DNA of 45,115 nt from an uncultured Clostridium sp. (GCA_900543695.1 UQSG01000025.1:1-45115); one strand, 5' to 3'. Positions 1-8,839 are shown, counted from the first letter of the stretch. A program made the numbers and translations. The notes: generated from the sequence alone by a model not told the origin.

Positions 1-6
1 TTTTGG

Positions 7-55
7 GACATTTTCCCTTGTGGTTTATTGAGACATTATCACAAATGGTTTATAA
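7..55. repeat. Two imperfect 24-25 bp direct repeats upstream of the two-component operon
   Basis: The blocks at 7-30 and 32-55 both start GACATT and both carry TGGTTTAT at the same offset, with period 25 and about 18 matching positions. They lie roughly 30-75 bp upstream of the -35 box at 83. Tandem sites of this kind are often bound by OmpR-family regulators, so an autoregulatory operator is possible. This is inferred from pattern only. Confidence 0.4.
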
Positions 56-82
56 AACTAAATATAAACGGAAGCGCGGCGT

Positions 83-111
83 TTGACATTTATCCGGACA
101 GGAAGTAAACT
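83..111 (+). promoter_or_regulatory. Sigma-A promoter of the two-component operon
   Basis: A perfect -35 TTGACA (83-88), a 17-bp spacer and a -10 TAAACT (106-111) are visible. Transcription would begin near 118, which leaves room for the AGGAGG at 148-153 and supports a start codon at 166 rather than the TTG at 121. Confidence 0.7.
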
Positions 112-165
112 AATAAAATATTGGAGTTTCTTTATATTCCGAATGTGAGGAGGTTCGGTTCGGCC

Positions 166-852
166 GTGTTCCATATCCTGATTGCCGAAGACGATACAAA
201 TACAAGGAAGCTGATGTCCGCAGTTCTGCGGCAAAGCGGATATGAGGTGCTTGCCGCCGGAACAGGAACGGAAGCGCTCGAGCTGCTGGAAACGTCTCAG
301 GTCGATCTGCTGATTCTCGATATCATGATGCCGGGCATGGACGGCTACCAGCTTACGGAAAGGATCCGGGAAAGCGGCAATACGGCGCCCATACTAATGG
401 TAACGGCGCGGGAGGCCTCTGCTGATAAAGTGCGCGGATTCCGAGCCGGCACCGATGATTATATGGTCAAGCCCGTAGACGAGGAGGAGCTGCTGTGCCG
501 GATCGCAGCTCTGCTTCGGCGCGCGCAAATTGCAAACGAGCACAAGCTTATAGTCGGGAAAACCCTCCTGGATTACGACAGTCTCACCGTAACCTCGGCC
601 GCCGGCGCCGCCGAGCTTCCGCAGAAGGAATTCCTGGTCCTGTTCAAGCTGCTTTCCTATCCGAATAAAATTTTCACACGGCGGCAGCTGATGGACGAGA
701 TCTGGGAACTGTACAGCGAAACGGACGAGCGGACCGTAGACGTCCATATCAACCGCCTGCGCGACAAATTCCGGGGAAACCCCGATTTTGAAATTGTCAC
801 CGTAAGAGGACTCGGCTATAAGGCCGTCAGAAAGGAGCGCGGAGCACTATGA
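166..852 (+). CDS. OmpR/PhoB-family response regulator
   Basis: DNA-binding response regulator, about 228 residues, the usual length for the family. The N-terminal receiver (about 1-115) has the acidic pair D9/D10, phospho-acceptor D52 in LDIMMPG, T80 and K102 in the VKP motif. The C-terminal winged helix (about 135-225) ends in TVRGLGYKA, typical of the OmpR class. The GTG at 166 is chosen because AGGAGG lies at 148-153. The in-frame TTG at 121 is only a few bases from the predicted transcript start and has no ribosome site. The last codons overlap the histidine kinase by 4 bp, so the two should be translationally coupled. The signal sensed is not visible. Direct repeats at 7-55 are candidate self-binding sites. 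Confidence 0.93.
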   Translation: MFHILIAEDDTNTRKLMSAVLRQSGYEVLAAGTGTEALELLETSQVDLLILDIMMPGMDGYQLTERIRESGNTAPILMVTAREASADKVRGFRAGTDDYMVKPVDEEELLCRIAALLRRAQIANEHKLIVGKTLLDYDSLTVTSAAGAAELPQKEFLVLFKLLSYPNKIFTRRQLMDEIWELYSETDERTVDVHINRLRDKFRGNPDFEIVTVRGLGYKAVRKERGAL

Positions 853-1922
853 AGAAATGGAAGGGTATTAACCGCTCCCGTACGTTTATCGGCGCCACTG
901 TCTTTTTCACCACGTCGGTCATGCTGCTTTCCGGCTTTTTGACGTTTCTTTTGATGTATGCGCTTCATATTTTGGATATCATGCCAGATTTAAAATACGC
1001 GACCATGACGATGACGTTTCTGACGCTCGCGCTGAGCGTTCTTATCGGCTTTGTACTGACGGCAGTGCTCAGCCGGATGCTGCTTCGCCCTCTGCGGCAG
1101 CTGATTGCGGCGACCAGAACCGTGGCGAGGGGTGATTTCAGCCCCAAGGTAGACGCCGCAGGCACTGCGGGAGAAATTCGCGAGCTGATCGAAAGCTTCA
1201 ATGCCATGACACGCGAGCTTGGCAGCATTGAAATTTTCCGTAACGATTTCATCAATACCTTTTCGCATGAATTTAAGACGCCGATCGTTTCCATACGCGG
1301 TTTTGCAAAGCAGCTGAAATCCCCCGCTGCAAGCGAGCAGGAACGGAGCGAATACGCCGACATCATTATCAGCGAGGCAGAGCGCCTCTCCAAAATGTCT
1401 TCCAATATTTTGCTGCTGTCAAAGCTGGAAAATCAGCAGATCATTACGGACCGCACCTTTTACTCCCTGGACGAGCAGCTTCGCGCCTGCATTCTCCTGC
1501 TTCAGAAGCAATGGGAGGAAAAAAAGCTCACGCTTGCCGTAGAGCTGGAAAAGACCGAATACTGCGGCAATCTGGAGCTCATGTCGCACGCCTGGAGGAA
1601 TCTCCTGGAAAACGCCGTGAAATTTTCTCCGGAGGGCGGCAGTATTTCCGTAAAATGCTATAGGAAAGAAGACACAATCCATGTTATAATAGAGAATGAC
1701 TGCCAGGTGCTGAGCCAGGATACCCTGAACCATATATTTGATAAATTTTATCAGGGAGACACCTCCCATGCAGCGAAGGGAAACGGACTCGGCCTTCCCC
1801 TGGTAAAAAGGATCATACAGCTCTGCGGAGGATACATTACCGTAATCAGCGACAGCAAGCACGGGATATCGTTCGACATCGAGCTGCCCTGCGCAGATTC
1901 TGAAAACGGAGACCAGAAATGA
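849..1922 (+). CDS. Membrane sensor histidine kinase
   Basis: Partner of the preceding response regulator, 357 residues. Two membrane segments (about 15-41 and 52-74) with almost no loop between them mean there is no extracellular sensor domain, so the signal is probably sensed in or at the membrane. A HAMP linker (about 75-127) follows, then the dimerisation domain with the H-box FSHEFKTP and phospho-acceptor H140. The ATPase domain has the N-box WRNLLENAVKF and the G-box GNGLGLPLVKRI. Such short-loop kinases often respond to envelope stress or to a transporter partner, but no transporter is nearby. The stop overlaps the next start as ATGA, which ties the kinase to the downstream acyl-CoA synthetase gene. 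Confidence 0.93.
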   Translation: MKKWKGINRSRTFIGATVFFTTSVMLLSGFLTFLLMYALHILDIMPDLKYATMTMTFLTLALSVLIGFVLTAVLSRMLLRPLRQLIAATRTVARGDFSPKVDAAGTAGEIRELIESFNAMTRELGSIEIFRNDFINTFSHEFKTPIVSIRGFAKQLKSPAASEQERSEYADIIISEAERLSKMSSNILLLSKLENQQIITDRTFYSLDEQLRACILLLQKQWEEKKLTLAVELEKTEYCGNLELMSHAWRNLLENAVKFSPEGGSISVKCYRKEDTIHVIIENDCQVLSQDTLNHIFDKFYQGDTSHAAKGNGLGLPLVKRIIQLCGGYITVISDSKHGISFDIELPCADSENGDQK

Positions 1923-3655
1923 ATTTTAAGGAACAGAACAAAACCAGACCGCGCCCCTGGATCAAATATTACAGCTCTCCTTCCGCTGCGGATCTCGAAT
2001 ATCCGGACGGCACGATGTACGATGTATTCCGGGACGCGGCCCTGCGGAATCCGGATGCTCCGGCGATCGACTATATGACGAGCCGGATGACGTTCCAGAC
2101 GCTTCATCGCGAGGTGCTGCGCTGCGCGGCGGCTCTGAAGGAGCTTGGCGCAGGACGCGGCGACAGGATCACGGTCTGCCTGCCCAACATTCCGCAGGCG
2201 GTCATCATATTTTATGCAATTTTATACATAGGCGCGGAAGCAAACATGATTCATCCGCTGTCCTCCGGAAACGAAATCGAATTCTACATGAATGAAAGCA
2301 AAAGTAAAATTCTTTTTATGTTCGACGCCTTTTTCGGAAAAACGGAGGGAATCCGCTGCCCGTATTTGCAGAAAACCGTATTTGCAGGCGCGGCGGATCT
2401 GCTTCCCTTTTATCTGCGCGCCGGATTTCGACTGACGCAGGGCCGAAAAATAAAAAAGCCGCAGGAAACCGCTTCCGTATGCTCCTGGAAAACGTTTCTC
2501 GGAAAATATAAAAACGCAGAGCTCCGGGACGATTTCGGTGCGTCCGATCTGAAATGCACCGATACCGCCGTAATTCTTTACAGCGGCGGAACCTCCGGAG
2601 TCCAAAAGGGCATCCTGCTTTCCCATCTGAATTTCAACGCTCTGGCGGAACAGACGGCCGCCAACGGTACGGAGAGTATTTTGCCGGGAGATACCATGCT
2701 TGCGGTGCTGCCGATGTTCCACGGCTTTGGCCTTGGCGTATGCATCCATACAGCGATTGCCAAGGGCGTCACGGTAATCCTGGTGCCGCGCTTCGACGCG
2801 GATTCCTTTGCCGAGCTTCTGCGAAAGAAAAAGCCTTCTTTTATTGCGGGCGTTCCCACGCTGTACGAAGCGCTTCTGCGGAACGACCGGCTGAGGGGTG
2901 TTGATTTTTCTGGAATCAAAGGCGTTTTTTCCGGAGGTGACACGCTTCCGCCGGATGTCAAGCTGCGCTTTGACGCGGCGCTGAAGGAACGCGGCGCGTC
3001 CGTGACGCTGCGGGAGGGCTTCGGGCTTACGGAATGCGTAACGGCAAGCGCTCTGACGCCCGCCTCAGAATACCGCAGAGGCAGCGTCGGCATTCCCTAT
3101 TCTGATACCTTTTACATGATTGCAGAGCCGGGAAAGACAACAGAGCTTGCGCCCGGCACCGACGGAGAAATCTGTATCAGCGGTCCTACGGTAATGAACG
3201 GGTATCTGGATAATCCGGAGGAGACGGCGCGGGCGCTCCGGATTCACGAGGACGGCAGGCTCTGGCTTCATACCGGTGATCTGGGCTCCATGGATGAGGA
3301 CGGTTTTATCTATTTTAAGTCCAGAATCAAGCGGATGGTAAAATGCTCCGGATATTCCGTATATCCCTCGCAGGTCGAGGAAATCATCAACTCCCATGAA
3401 GCCGTAGCAATTTCCTGCGTGATCGGCGTTCCCGACGACTATAAAATGAACCGGCTGAAGGCCTTTATTGTTCTCAAGGACGGCATTGCGGAAACGCAGG
3501 CTGTGAAGGACTCCATCCGCCGTCACTGTATGGAAAGAATCGCGCGTTATGCTGTGCCGAAGGATTTTGTCTTCCGGAAATCCCTCCCTTTGACGAAAGT
3601 AGGGAAAGTGGCGTATACTGTACTGGAACAAGAGGAGATGACAGCACATGTCTGA
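1919..3655 (+). CDS. AMP-binding acyl-CoA synthetase-like protein (ANL superfamily)
   Basis: 578 residues, normal for the family. Enzymes of this class adenylate a carboxylic acid with ATP and then usually transfer it to CoA. The P-loop YSGGTSGVQKG lies near residue 220, the A5 motif GFGLTE near 367, the TGDLGSMDEDGF hinge region near 450, and the C-terminal catalytic lysine in TKVGKVAY near 559, so it looks active. Medium- or long-chain fatty acids are the likeliest substrates, but the pocket cannot be read from sequence alone and an aryl acid is possible. It begins inside the kinase stop codon and overlaps the DUF1385 gene by 8 bp, so it belongs to one transcription unit with the two-component system. 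Confidence 0.85.
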   Translation: MNFKEQNKTRPRPWIKYYSSPSAADLEYPDGTMYDVFRDAALRNPDAPAIDYMTSRMTFQTLHREVLRCAAALKELGAGRGDRITVCLPNIPQAVIIFYAILYIGAEANMIHPLSSGNEIEFYMNESKSKILFMFDAFFGKTEGIRCPYLQKTVFAGAADLLPFYLRAGFRLTQGRKIKKPQETASVCSWKTFLGKYKNAELRDDFGASDLKCTDTAVILYSGGTSGVQKGILLSHLNFNALAEQTAANGTESILPGDTMLAVLPMFHGFGLGVCIHTAIAKGVTVILVPRFDADSFAELLRKKKPSFIAGVPTLYEALLRNDRLRGVDFSGIKGVFSGGDTLPPDVKLRFDAALKERGASVTLREGFGLTECVTASALTPASEYRRGSVGIPYSDTFYMIAEPGKTTELAPGTDGEICISGPTVMNGYLDNPEETARALRIHEDGRLWLHTGDLGSMDEDGFIYFKSRIKRMVKCSGYSVYPSQVEEIINSHEAVAISCVIGVPDDYKMNRLKAFIVLKDGIAETQAVKDSIRRHCMERIARYAVPKDFVFRKSLPLTKVGKVAYTVLEQEEMTAHV

Positions 3656-4697
3656 TAAATCGAAAGCAAGTCATAAGAAACATAAAATGACAGAGGGCAA
3701 AAAGATCTGTTCCGTCGGCGGGCAGGCGCTGATGGAGGGAATCATGATGCTTGGCCCGCACGGGATGGCGCAGGTCGTCCGGGATCCGGAGGGAGAGCTC
3801 GTGATCAAAAAGCAGGAAATCACTCCCTGGGTTCGTAAAAACAAATTTCTCGGCCTGCCGCTCGTACGCGGCGGCGTTACGCTGGTCGATTCCATGCGCC
3901 GGGGCATGAAAGCGCTTTTCGATTCCGCCGAAATTGCCGCTGCGGAAGAAGATCCCAATTACAAGCCGTCAAAATTTGACGAATGGGTAGAAAAGAAGCT
4001 CGGCAGCAAAGCGATGGGCGTATTCATGACGATTTCCATGATTCTTGCAGTCGCTTTCTCCGTAGGACTTTTCTTCCTCCTGCCGAATCTGATTTCTTCT
4101 TTCTGCATCCCGAAGGCCGCTCCGAAAATCGTGTACAATCTCTGCGAGGGAATCGTACGGCTGGCGATCTTTATGGGATATATGATCATCATCGCCAAAA
4201 TGAAGGATATCCGGCGCGTTTATATGTACCACGGCGCCGAGCATAAAACGATTCATTGCTTCGAGCATGAGGAAGAGCTGACCGTGGAAAACGTCAGAAA
4301 ATATTCCAAGCACCATCCGCGCTGCGGAACGGCTTTTCTTTTTGTCGTCATGATTATCAGTATTCTGGTTTATTCGGTCGTCCCCCGCTTTTCCGTCATA
4401 TGGCTCAACATCGGGATGCGGATCCTGCTGCTTCCGCTGATTGCGGGAATCAGCTACGAATTCAACCGCTTTGCCGGAAAGCATAACAATCGCCTGACAA
4501 GAATCCTGCGCGCTCCCGGCATGGCAATGCAGCGTTTTACAACAAGAGAACCGGACGACGACATGATCGAGGTTGCCATCGTTGCTCTGAAGGAGGCTCT
4601 GAAATTCGAAGAAGCTTACGAATCCGTTCCGAATTACAGTGCGCTTGGCAAAGAACCGGAAAGCCCGGACGCCCGGCCGGATCATGAAGCTGTCTGA
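3648..4697 (+). CDS. DUF1385 integral membrane protein (YqhQ-like)
   Basis: 349 residues. The conserved N-terminal signature GGQALMEGIMM is characteristic of DUF1385, followed by membrane segments near residues 125-150, 165-185, 228-245 and 255-272. The metal-ligand-like motifs YHGAEHKTIHCFE and HPRCGTAF sit on the cytosolic side between helices. Biochemical function is unknown. The family is widely found immediately upstream of prmC/prfA in Firmicutes, as here. The ATG at 3648 has GAGGAG about 10 nt upstream inside the end of the synthetase gene. The tail overlaps the prmC start by 14 bp. Confidence 0.9.
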   Translation: MSDKSKASHKKHKMTEGKKICSVGGQALMEGIMMLGPHGMAQVVRDPEGELVIKKQEITPWVRKNKFLGLPLVRGGVTLVDSMRRGMKALFDSAEIAAAEEDPNYKPSKFDEWVEKKLGSKAMGVFMTISMILAVAFSVGLFFLLPNLISSFCIPKAAPKIVYNLCEGIVRLAIFMGYMIIIAKMKDIRRVYMYHGAEHKTIHCFEHEEELTVENVRKYSKHHPRCGTAFLFVVMIISILVYSVVPRFSVIWLNIGMRILLLPLIAGISYEFNRFAGKHNNRLTRILRAPGMAMQRFTTREPDDDMIEVAIVALKEALKFEEAYESVPNYSALGKEPESPDARPDHEAV

Positions 4698-5526
4698 CTG
4701 GCGCGCGGCCTGCGCATTGCCCGTCTGGGAGAAGGACCTCTTAATCGAGTCGGTCTGCGGCATTGATAAACTCCATATCGTGTCGGACGGAGCCTCCTTT
4801 TTGCTGTCGGATCAGCAGCTTGAAAAGCTGGAGCGCCTGCAGGAGCGCCGTCTCCGCGGAGAACCGCTGCAGTACCTGCTTGGCTTCGCTTATTTTCTGG
4901 GCCGTCGCTTCCGCGTATGTCCGGGCGTACTGATCCCCCGCCCCGATACGGAATTTCTTGTGGCGGAAGCGGCCGCATGGATTCAAAGAAAAGACGGGCC
5001 GCGCTGCCGCGTGCTGGATCTTTGTACCGGCAGCGGCTGTGTCGGCATCAGCATCATAAAAGAATTGGAACGGGACCGATCCGCCCGCGTGGAGCTGGTA
5101 ATGAGCGACGTGTCCGGGCAGGCGCTTGCCGCAGCGAAAGAAAACTGCGCGCTTCTGGACGGCCGCTGTGAGAAAATAAGCTTTATAAAATCTGATTATT
5201 TCGCCTCCCTGCCTTCCCTGCCGTTTGATGTGATCGTTTCGAATCCCCCATATATCAAAACGGACGATCTCGCAGGTCTCGCATGCGAGGTCCGCGACCA
5301 CGAGCCGCGGATTGCGCTGGACGGCGGCGCAGACGGCCTTATGGCATATCGAAAAATTGCCGCCGGCATTCTGCAATTTCTAAAGGAAGACGGACATCTG
5401 TTTCTGGAGGTCGGCTTTGACGAGGCCGAGCAGGTAAAGGCGCTTTTTGAGCCGAAATTCTCACAAATCGACATCGTTCGGGACCTGAATGGATTCGGCC
5501 GCGTGCTGCATTTGTATAACGCATGA
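4684..5526 (+). CDS. prmC: Peptide chain release factor N5-glutamine methyltransferase
   Basis: Methylates the glutamine of the GGQ motif of release factors RF1 and RF2 with S-adenosylmethionine. 280 residues. The N-terminal helical substrate domain (about 1-80) is followed by a Rossmann methyltransferase with the SAM loop DLCTGSGCVGISI and the catalytic NPPYI. The ATG at 4684 gives the normal N-terminus; upstream in-frame codons lie deep in the DUF1385 gene. The usual neighbour prfA is absent downstream, where a sporulation-linked pair follows instead. Confidence 0.93.
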   Translation: MKLSDWRAACALPVWEKDLLIESVCGIDKLHIVSDGASFLLSDQQLEKLERLQERRLRGEPLQYLLGFAYFLGRRFRVCPGVLIPRPDTEFLVAEAAAWIQRKDGPRCRVLDLCTGSGCVGISIIKELERDRSARVELVMSDVSGQALAAAKENCALLDGRCEKISFIKSDYFASLPSLPFDVIVSNPPYIKTDDLAGLACEVRDHEPRIALDGGADGLMAYRKIAAGILQFLKEDGHLFLEVGFDEAEQVKALFEPKFSQIDIVRDLNGFGRVLHLYNA

Positions 5527-5562
5527 TTTTCCTGCCCATACTCTCTCCCGAAGGGATTATAT

Positions 5563-6210
5563 ATGGCGGCGAATATCATTCTTCTTGTGCTTCTAATCAT
5601 TTTATTTCTTGTGCTCGCGCTATTCTCGTTGAATCTGAATATCGTGATCACCTTCTATGCTTCCACGGAAATACAAAAATTATATCAATATGCCATTTCT
5701 GTCCGCAGCGAAAAACGCTTCCTTGAGCTGTACCGGATTACGGAGGAGCGCCGAAAAAAGCCGAAACGCAAAACACAAAAAAAGAAAACGCCCGCCTCCA
5801 GAAAATTAAAGTCCAATTTTCAAAGCTTCAAGCCATATATTGAAATTCACAGGCTATCCTTTTTGGGAGAAATTTCGTTCGGAAGCGCCGACCACACGGC
5901 GCTCGCCGCAGGAAGCCTAAACGCTGCCGCAGGCGCGCTTACGGCATTGCTCGGATCGCTGGCATCGAAAATTTCTGTAAGCCGGATTGACATCCGGCCC
6001 GTTTACGATGATACGATCCGGCTCAATTTTCTGTTCGAATGCATAGTAAAATGCAATACCGGCAATATTATTAGCACAACATTGAATATCTTGAAAGGAA
6101 GGAAGCAAAATGTCAAATCCTATCAACGACGTCATGTCGACCGCAATGAGCAGCATCAAGGAAATGGTGGATGTAAACACAGTGATCGGAGAAGCTGTGC
6201 AAACGCCTGA
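5563..6210 (+). CDS. DUF2953 membrane-anchored protein
   Basis: 215 residues. One strongly hydrophobic N-terminal segment (about 4-25) is followed by a short cytosolic-type domain, a very basic linker near 62-80 (KKPKRKTQKKK) and the DUF2953 core. Function is unknown. The family is usually adjacent to ytfJ in spore-formers, as here. The frame runs 101 bp into ytfJ in a different reading frame, so its last roughly 33 residues share DNA with the YtfJ N-terminus. Only a weak AAGGGA-like ribosome site precedes the ATG. A premature stop lost by mutation, or a conserved coupled overlap, would both explain the tail. Confidence 0.75.
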   Translation: MAANIILLVLLIILFLVLALFSLNLNIVITFYASTEIQKLYQYAISVRSEKRFLELYRITEERRKKPKRKTQKKKTPASRKLKSNFQSFKPYIEIHRLSFLGEISFGSADHTALAAGSLNAAAGALTALLGSLASKISVSRIDIRPVYDDTIRLNFLFECIVKCNTGNIISTTLNILKGRKQNVKSYQRRHVDRNEQHQGNGGCKHSDRRSCANA

Positions 6211-6613
6211 CGGCTCCGTGATCATACCGATCTGTAAAGTATGCTTTGGAATCGCGTCCGGCGGCGGCGAATACCAGGGAAGCATTGACTTTTCAAATCC
6301 CATGGCCGGCGTCAGCAAGCCGCTTGACGACAAATTCGTCGTTCCCGTAAAATATCCGTTCGCAGGAGGATGCGCAACAGGTGTTTCCATCACTCCGACG
6401 GCGTTCATCAAATCAGGCGCCGGAGAGGTGCAGCTGGTGCCGATTGACAGCAGCAATACGCTTGATAAGCTCGTAAATATGGTGCCCGATCTTTTCAATA
6501 AAATCATGAATCTGATTTCTGAAAAAACCGGACGCTCCCAATCCGAGAGCCGGAACAATTCCTCCGGCGGCGCGGACGCTTCCGCGGCGGAATTTTATGC
6601 GCCGGAGGAATAA
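6110..6613 (+). CDS. ytfJ: GerW/YtfJ-family sporulation protein
   Basis: 167 residues. The conserved start (SIKEMVDVNTVIGEAVQTPD), the GSVIIPI segment and the glycine-rich FGIASGGGEY are characteristic of the YtfJ/GerW family, which in Bacillus is made in the forespore and is needed for normal spore germination. The last 23 residues are a low-complexity acidic/serine tail. AAGGAAGG lies about 7 nt before the ATG, inside the DUF2953 frame, so translation is probably coupled to that gene. The stop codon is only 3 bp from the stop of the convergent transaminase gene, and no terminator separates them. Confidence 0.9.
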   Translation: MSNPINDVMSTAMSSIKEMVDVNTVIGEAVQTPDGSVIIPICKVCFGIASGGGEYQGSIDFSNPMAGVSKPLDDKFVVPVKYPFAGGCATGVSITPTAFIKSGAGEVQLVPIDSSNTLDKLVNMVPDLFNKIMNLISEKTGRSQSESRNNSSGGADASAAEFYAPEE

Positions 6614-6616
6614 ACG

Positions 6617-7462
6617 TCAGCCGTTCATAAAATCATTGAACTCCTGATAAACCGCGGAGCGGATCCTCCCCAGTCGAACGGGATCCTTGCCGCCTACAGG
6701 CTTGCCATCTATTTCAACAGCCTGTATACATAGGGTGGAAGAGCTCGATACGATCACCTCGTCCGCAGCCATGAGCTCCTCCAGCGTAAAAGGCGTTTCG
6801 TCAACGGGAATTCCGAGAGCGCCGCACTGATCGATCAGATGGCGTCTTGCAATCCCCGGCAAAATATAACAGTCTGTCGGTGCCGTACGGAATACGCCGT
6901 TTTTCAAAATATGCACATTGCAGTGGGAGCACTCCGTAACGCGGTCTCCCCTGTGCAATACGGCCTCATCGCAGCCGGCTCTTCTTGCTTTTTCCGCCGC
7001 CATGACGCTTGGAAGCAGATTGATGGTTTTAATGTTGCAGTGGAGATATCTCGTATCCTCCAGCGTAATCAGCTTATATCTTGCGTCCTCACCGGGCGTT
7101 GAACCCGGCTTGACCATAATCATGAAATTCGCCTTCGTTCCCGCATCCGGAAAAACATGATTTCTAAGCGCGGTTCCGCGGGAAACCTGCCAGTAAACGC
7201 TTACGCGTTCATATTCAGACCTGGAGACGGCCTCCTGCAGAATTGTTTTCATCTCAGCTTTCGTGTAAGGAATCTCAATTTCAATCATGGAAGCGCTGCG
7301 ATAAAGACGATCCACGTGCTCGTCCAGCGCAAAAATTTTCCCGTTATACGCCAAAGAAAAATCGTATACGCCATCTCCGAAATAACAGGCTCTGTCCAGC
7401 ATTGGGATCTGCATTTCCTCCAGCGGGCCGAATTTGCCGTTGTAATATCCAACCTCTTTCAT
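6617..7462 (-). CDS. dat: D-amino-acid transaminase (class IV PLP aminotransferase)
   Basis: Interconverts D-alanine and D-glutamate with their keto acids, supplying peptidoglycan precursors. 281 residues, the length of Bacillus D-amino-acid transaminase. The N-terminal DRACYFGDGVYD and the PLP lysine K145 in HCNIKTINLL match that enzyme closely, as do CDEAVLHR and VTECSHCN. The ATG at 7462 overlaps the scpB stop as ATGA, with GGAG 15-20 nt upstream inside scpB. Branched-chain aminotransferase is the main alternative, but the IKTINLL context favours the D-specific enzyme. Co-transcription with scpA/scpB links it to growth and cell division functions. Confidence 0.85.
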   Translation of the reverse strand: MKEVGYYNGKFGPLEEMQIPMLDRACYFGDGVYDFSLAYNGKIFALDEHVDRLYRSASMIEIEIPYTKAEMKTILQEAVSRSEYERVSVYWQVSRGTALRNHVFPDAGTKANFMIMVKPGSTPGEDARYKLITLEDTRYLHCNIKTINLLPSVMAAEKARRAGCDEAVLHRGDRVTECSHCNVHILKNGVFRTAPTDCYILPGIARRHLIDQCGALGIPVDETPFTLEELMAADEVIVSSSSTLCIQAVEIDGKPVGGKDPVRLGRIRSAVYQEFNDFMNG

Positions 7463-8031
7463 ATTTGTACCCCTTCTCCTTCTTTCGTTTCTTTCGGTTC
7501 CTCCTCCGCAAGCGCGGGGAGCTGACTGAGATCTCCAAGACCAATGCTCTTCAAAAAAAGCTCCGTTGTCGCATAGAGAGCCGGTCTGCCCGGACTGTCC
7601 GCCTTTCCGCATTCGACAACGAGACCGCGTTCTACAAGCTTGGCCAGCACGCCGTCGCTGTTGACGCCTCGAACCAGTTCGATTCCCGCCCTCGTCACAG
7701 GCTGATTATATGCAATAATAGTAAGTGTTTCCATTGCGGCTCTGCTGAGATTGCCGGAGGCCGTTTCCTGAAAATACGCGCTCAGATCCTCGTAATAATC
7801 CGGATTGGAAGAAAGCTGCCAGCCGTCTCCGACGGTTCTTAAGAGGATCCCGCCCTTCCGTGCCGCATATCTTGCGGAAAGACGCTGCATGACATCCTGC
7901 GCCTCCTGTTTTTTCACCTTCAAAACGAGACAGAGCTCCTCCGGACGGATGACTCCGCCGGAGGCAAATAGCAGCGCCTCCGCAGCCGCCTCCTTTTTAC
8001 TGTATATCGGTTCATTCAAATATTGGTCCAT
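7459..8031 (-). CDS. scpB: Segregation and condensation protein B
   Basis: Winged-helix kleisin-binding subunit of the SMC-ScpAB condensin that compacts and segregates the chromosome. About 190 residues. The hallmark EALLFASGGVI N-terminus, the TIIAYNQPVTRAGIE region and GRPALYATTELFLKSIGL are all present. The ATG at 8031 has GGAGAG about 7 nt upstream; the TTG at 8037 is a poorer choice. It overlaps scpA by about 20 bp and the transaminase by 4 bp. Confidence 0.95.
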   Translation of the reverse strand: MDQYLNEPIYSKKEAAAEALLFASGGVIRPEELCLVLKVKKQEAQDVMQRLSARYAARKGGILLRTVGDGWQLSSNPDYYEDLSAYFQETASGNLSRAAMETLTIIAYNQPVTRAGIELVRGVNSDGVLAKLVERGLVVECGKADSPGRPALYATTELFLKSIGLGDLSQLPALAEEEPKETKEGEGVQI

Positions 8032-8800
8032 CTCCAAACTCTCCGTTCAAATCCTTTTCGCTGATCTCTTCGCCCGGCAAAATTTCAATCTCCCCAAAAT
8101 TTTCCGTTTGCTCTGCCCGAACGCGCTTTCGGCGCTCCAGCTCCAGCAGGGCCAGAAAGCCCGTTACGATTTCCGTCCGGCTGCTTTTTTCAAAGGAAAA
8201 AAGCTCCGAAAACTTCGCTCTGGCCCGGTGAAATACGCTCTTCACAACCTGCTTCATTTTGTCGCGCAGGCTGACCTTTTCCACCTTCAGGATGCGTTCC
8301 ATTTTCTCCCTGTCGTCATTCCTGCGCAGCCTCCAGCGCATCCGGACCTCTGCAAAGCAGTCCGCAAACGCATCCGGATCGATTTCCGGCAGCGCGTATT
8401 TCTTCGGGAACTCAAGCGCTTCCGGCATTTTATAGTAAGCCCTCGACCAGTAACGGTAGCGCTCCGTGATTTCCGGCGTGGCGTCTCTGTATTTTTTATA
8501 CTGCGCCAGACGTCGGGCCAGTTCCTCCTCCGTAATTTCTTCCTCTTCTTCTTTTTCCTGCTTTGGCAGGAGCCTTTTCGATTTCAAATGCATCAGCCAG
8601 CTTGCCATAACGAGGAATTCCGAGGCCATTTCCATATTAAAATGCTCTTTGAGCACGTCGAGATACTGATCCGCGATCAGACTGATTCGGATATCGGTAA
8701 TTTCAAGCTTGTTGCGTTCAAGAAGCGTAAGAAGCAGGTCAAACGGGCCCTCGAATACATCCAGCTTGATATTGATTTCTGATTTCTGTTCCTCGGACAA
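8012..8800 (-). CDS. scpA: Segregation and condensation protein A (kleisin)
   Basis: Bridges the SMC heads in bacterial condensin. 262 residues. The opening KLDVFEGPFDLLLTLLERNK and the helix EFLVMASWLMHLKSKRLLP are diagnostic of ScpA, and the C-terminal SMC-cap-binding winged helix is intact (FLALLELERRKRVRAEQ). It starts at TTG (8800) with GGGAGG at the right distance. The promoter lies at 8840-8845. First gene of the scpA-scpB-dat unit. Confidence 0.95.
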   Translation of the reverse strand: MSEEQKSEINIKLDVFEGPFDLLLTLLERNKLEITDIRISLIADQYLDVLKEHFNMEMASEFLVMASWLMHLKSKRLLPKQEKEEEEEITEEELARRLAQYKKYRDATPEITERYRYWSRAYYKMPEALEFPKKYALPEIDPDAFADCFAEVRMRWRLRRNDDREKMERILKVEKVSLRDKMKQVVKSVFHRARAKFSELFSFEKSSRTEIVTGFLALLELERRKRVRAEQTENFGEIEILPGEEISEKDLNGEFGDGPIFE

Positions 8801-8839
8801 TACTGAAAGCCTCCCTGGAAAGCAATTTGATATCGATTC

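Noticed and set aside
121..165. TTG at 121 as start of the response regulator
   Set aside because: It lies a few bases from the predicted transcript start, has no ribosome site, and adds 15 residues not found in the family. GTG at 166 has AGGAGG upstream.
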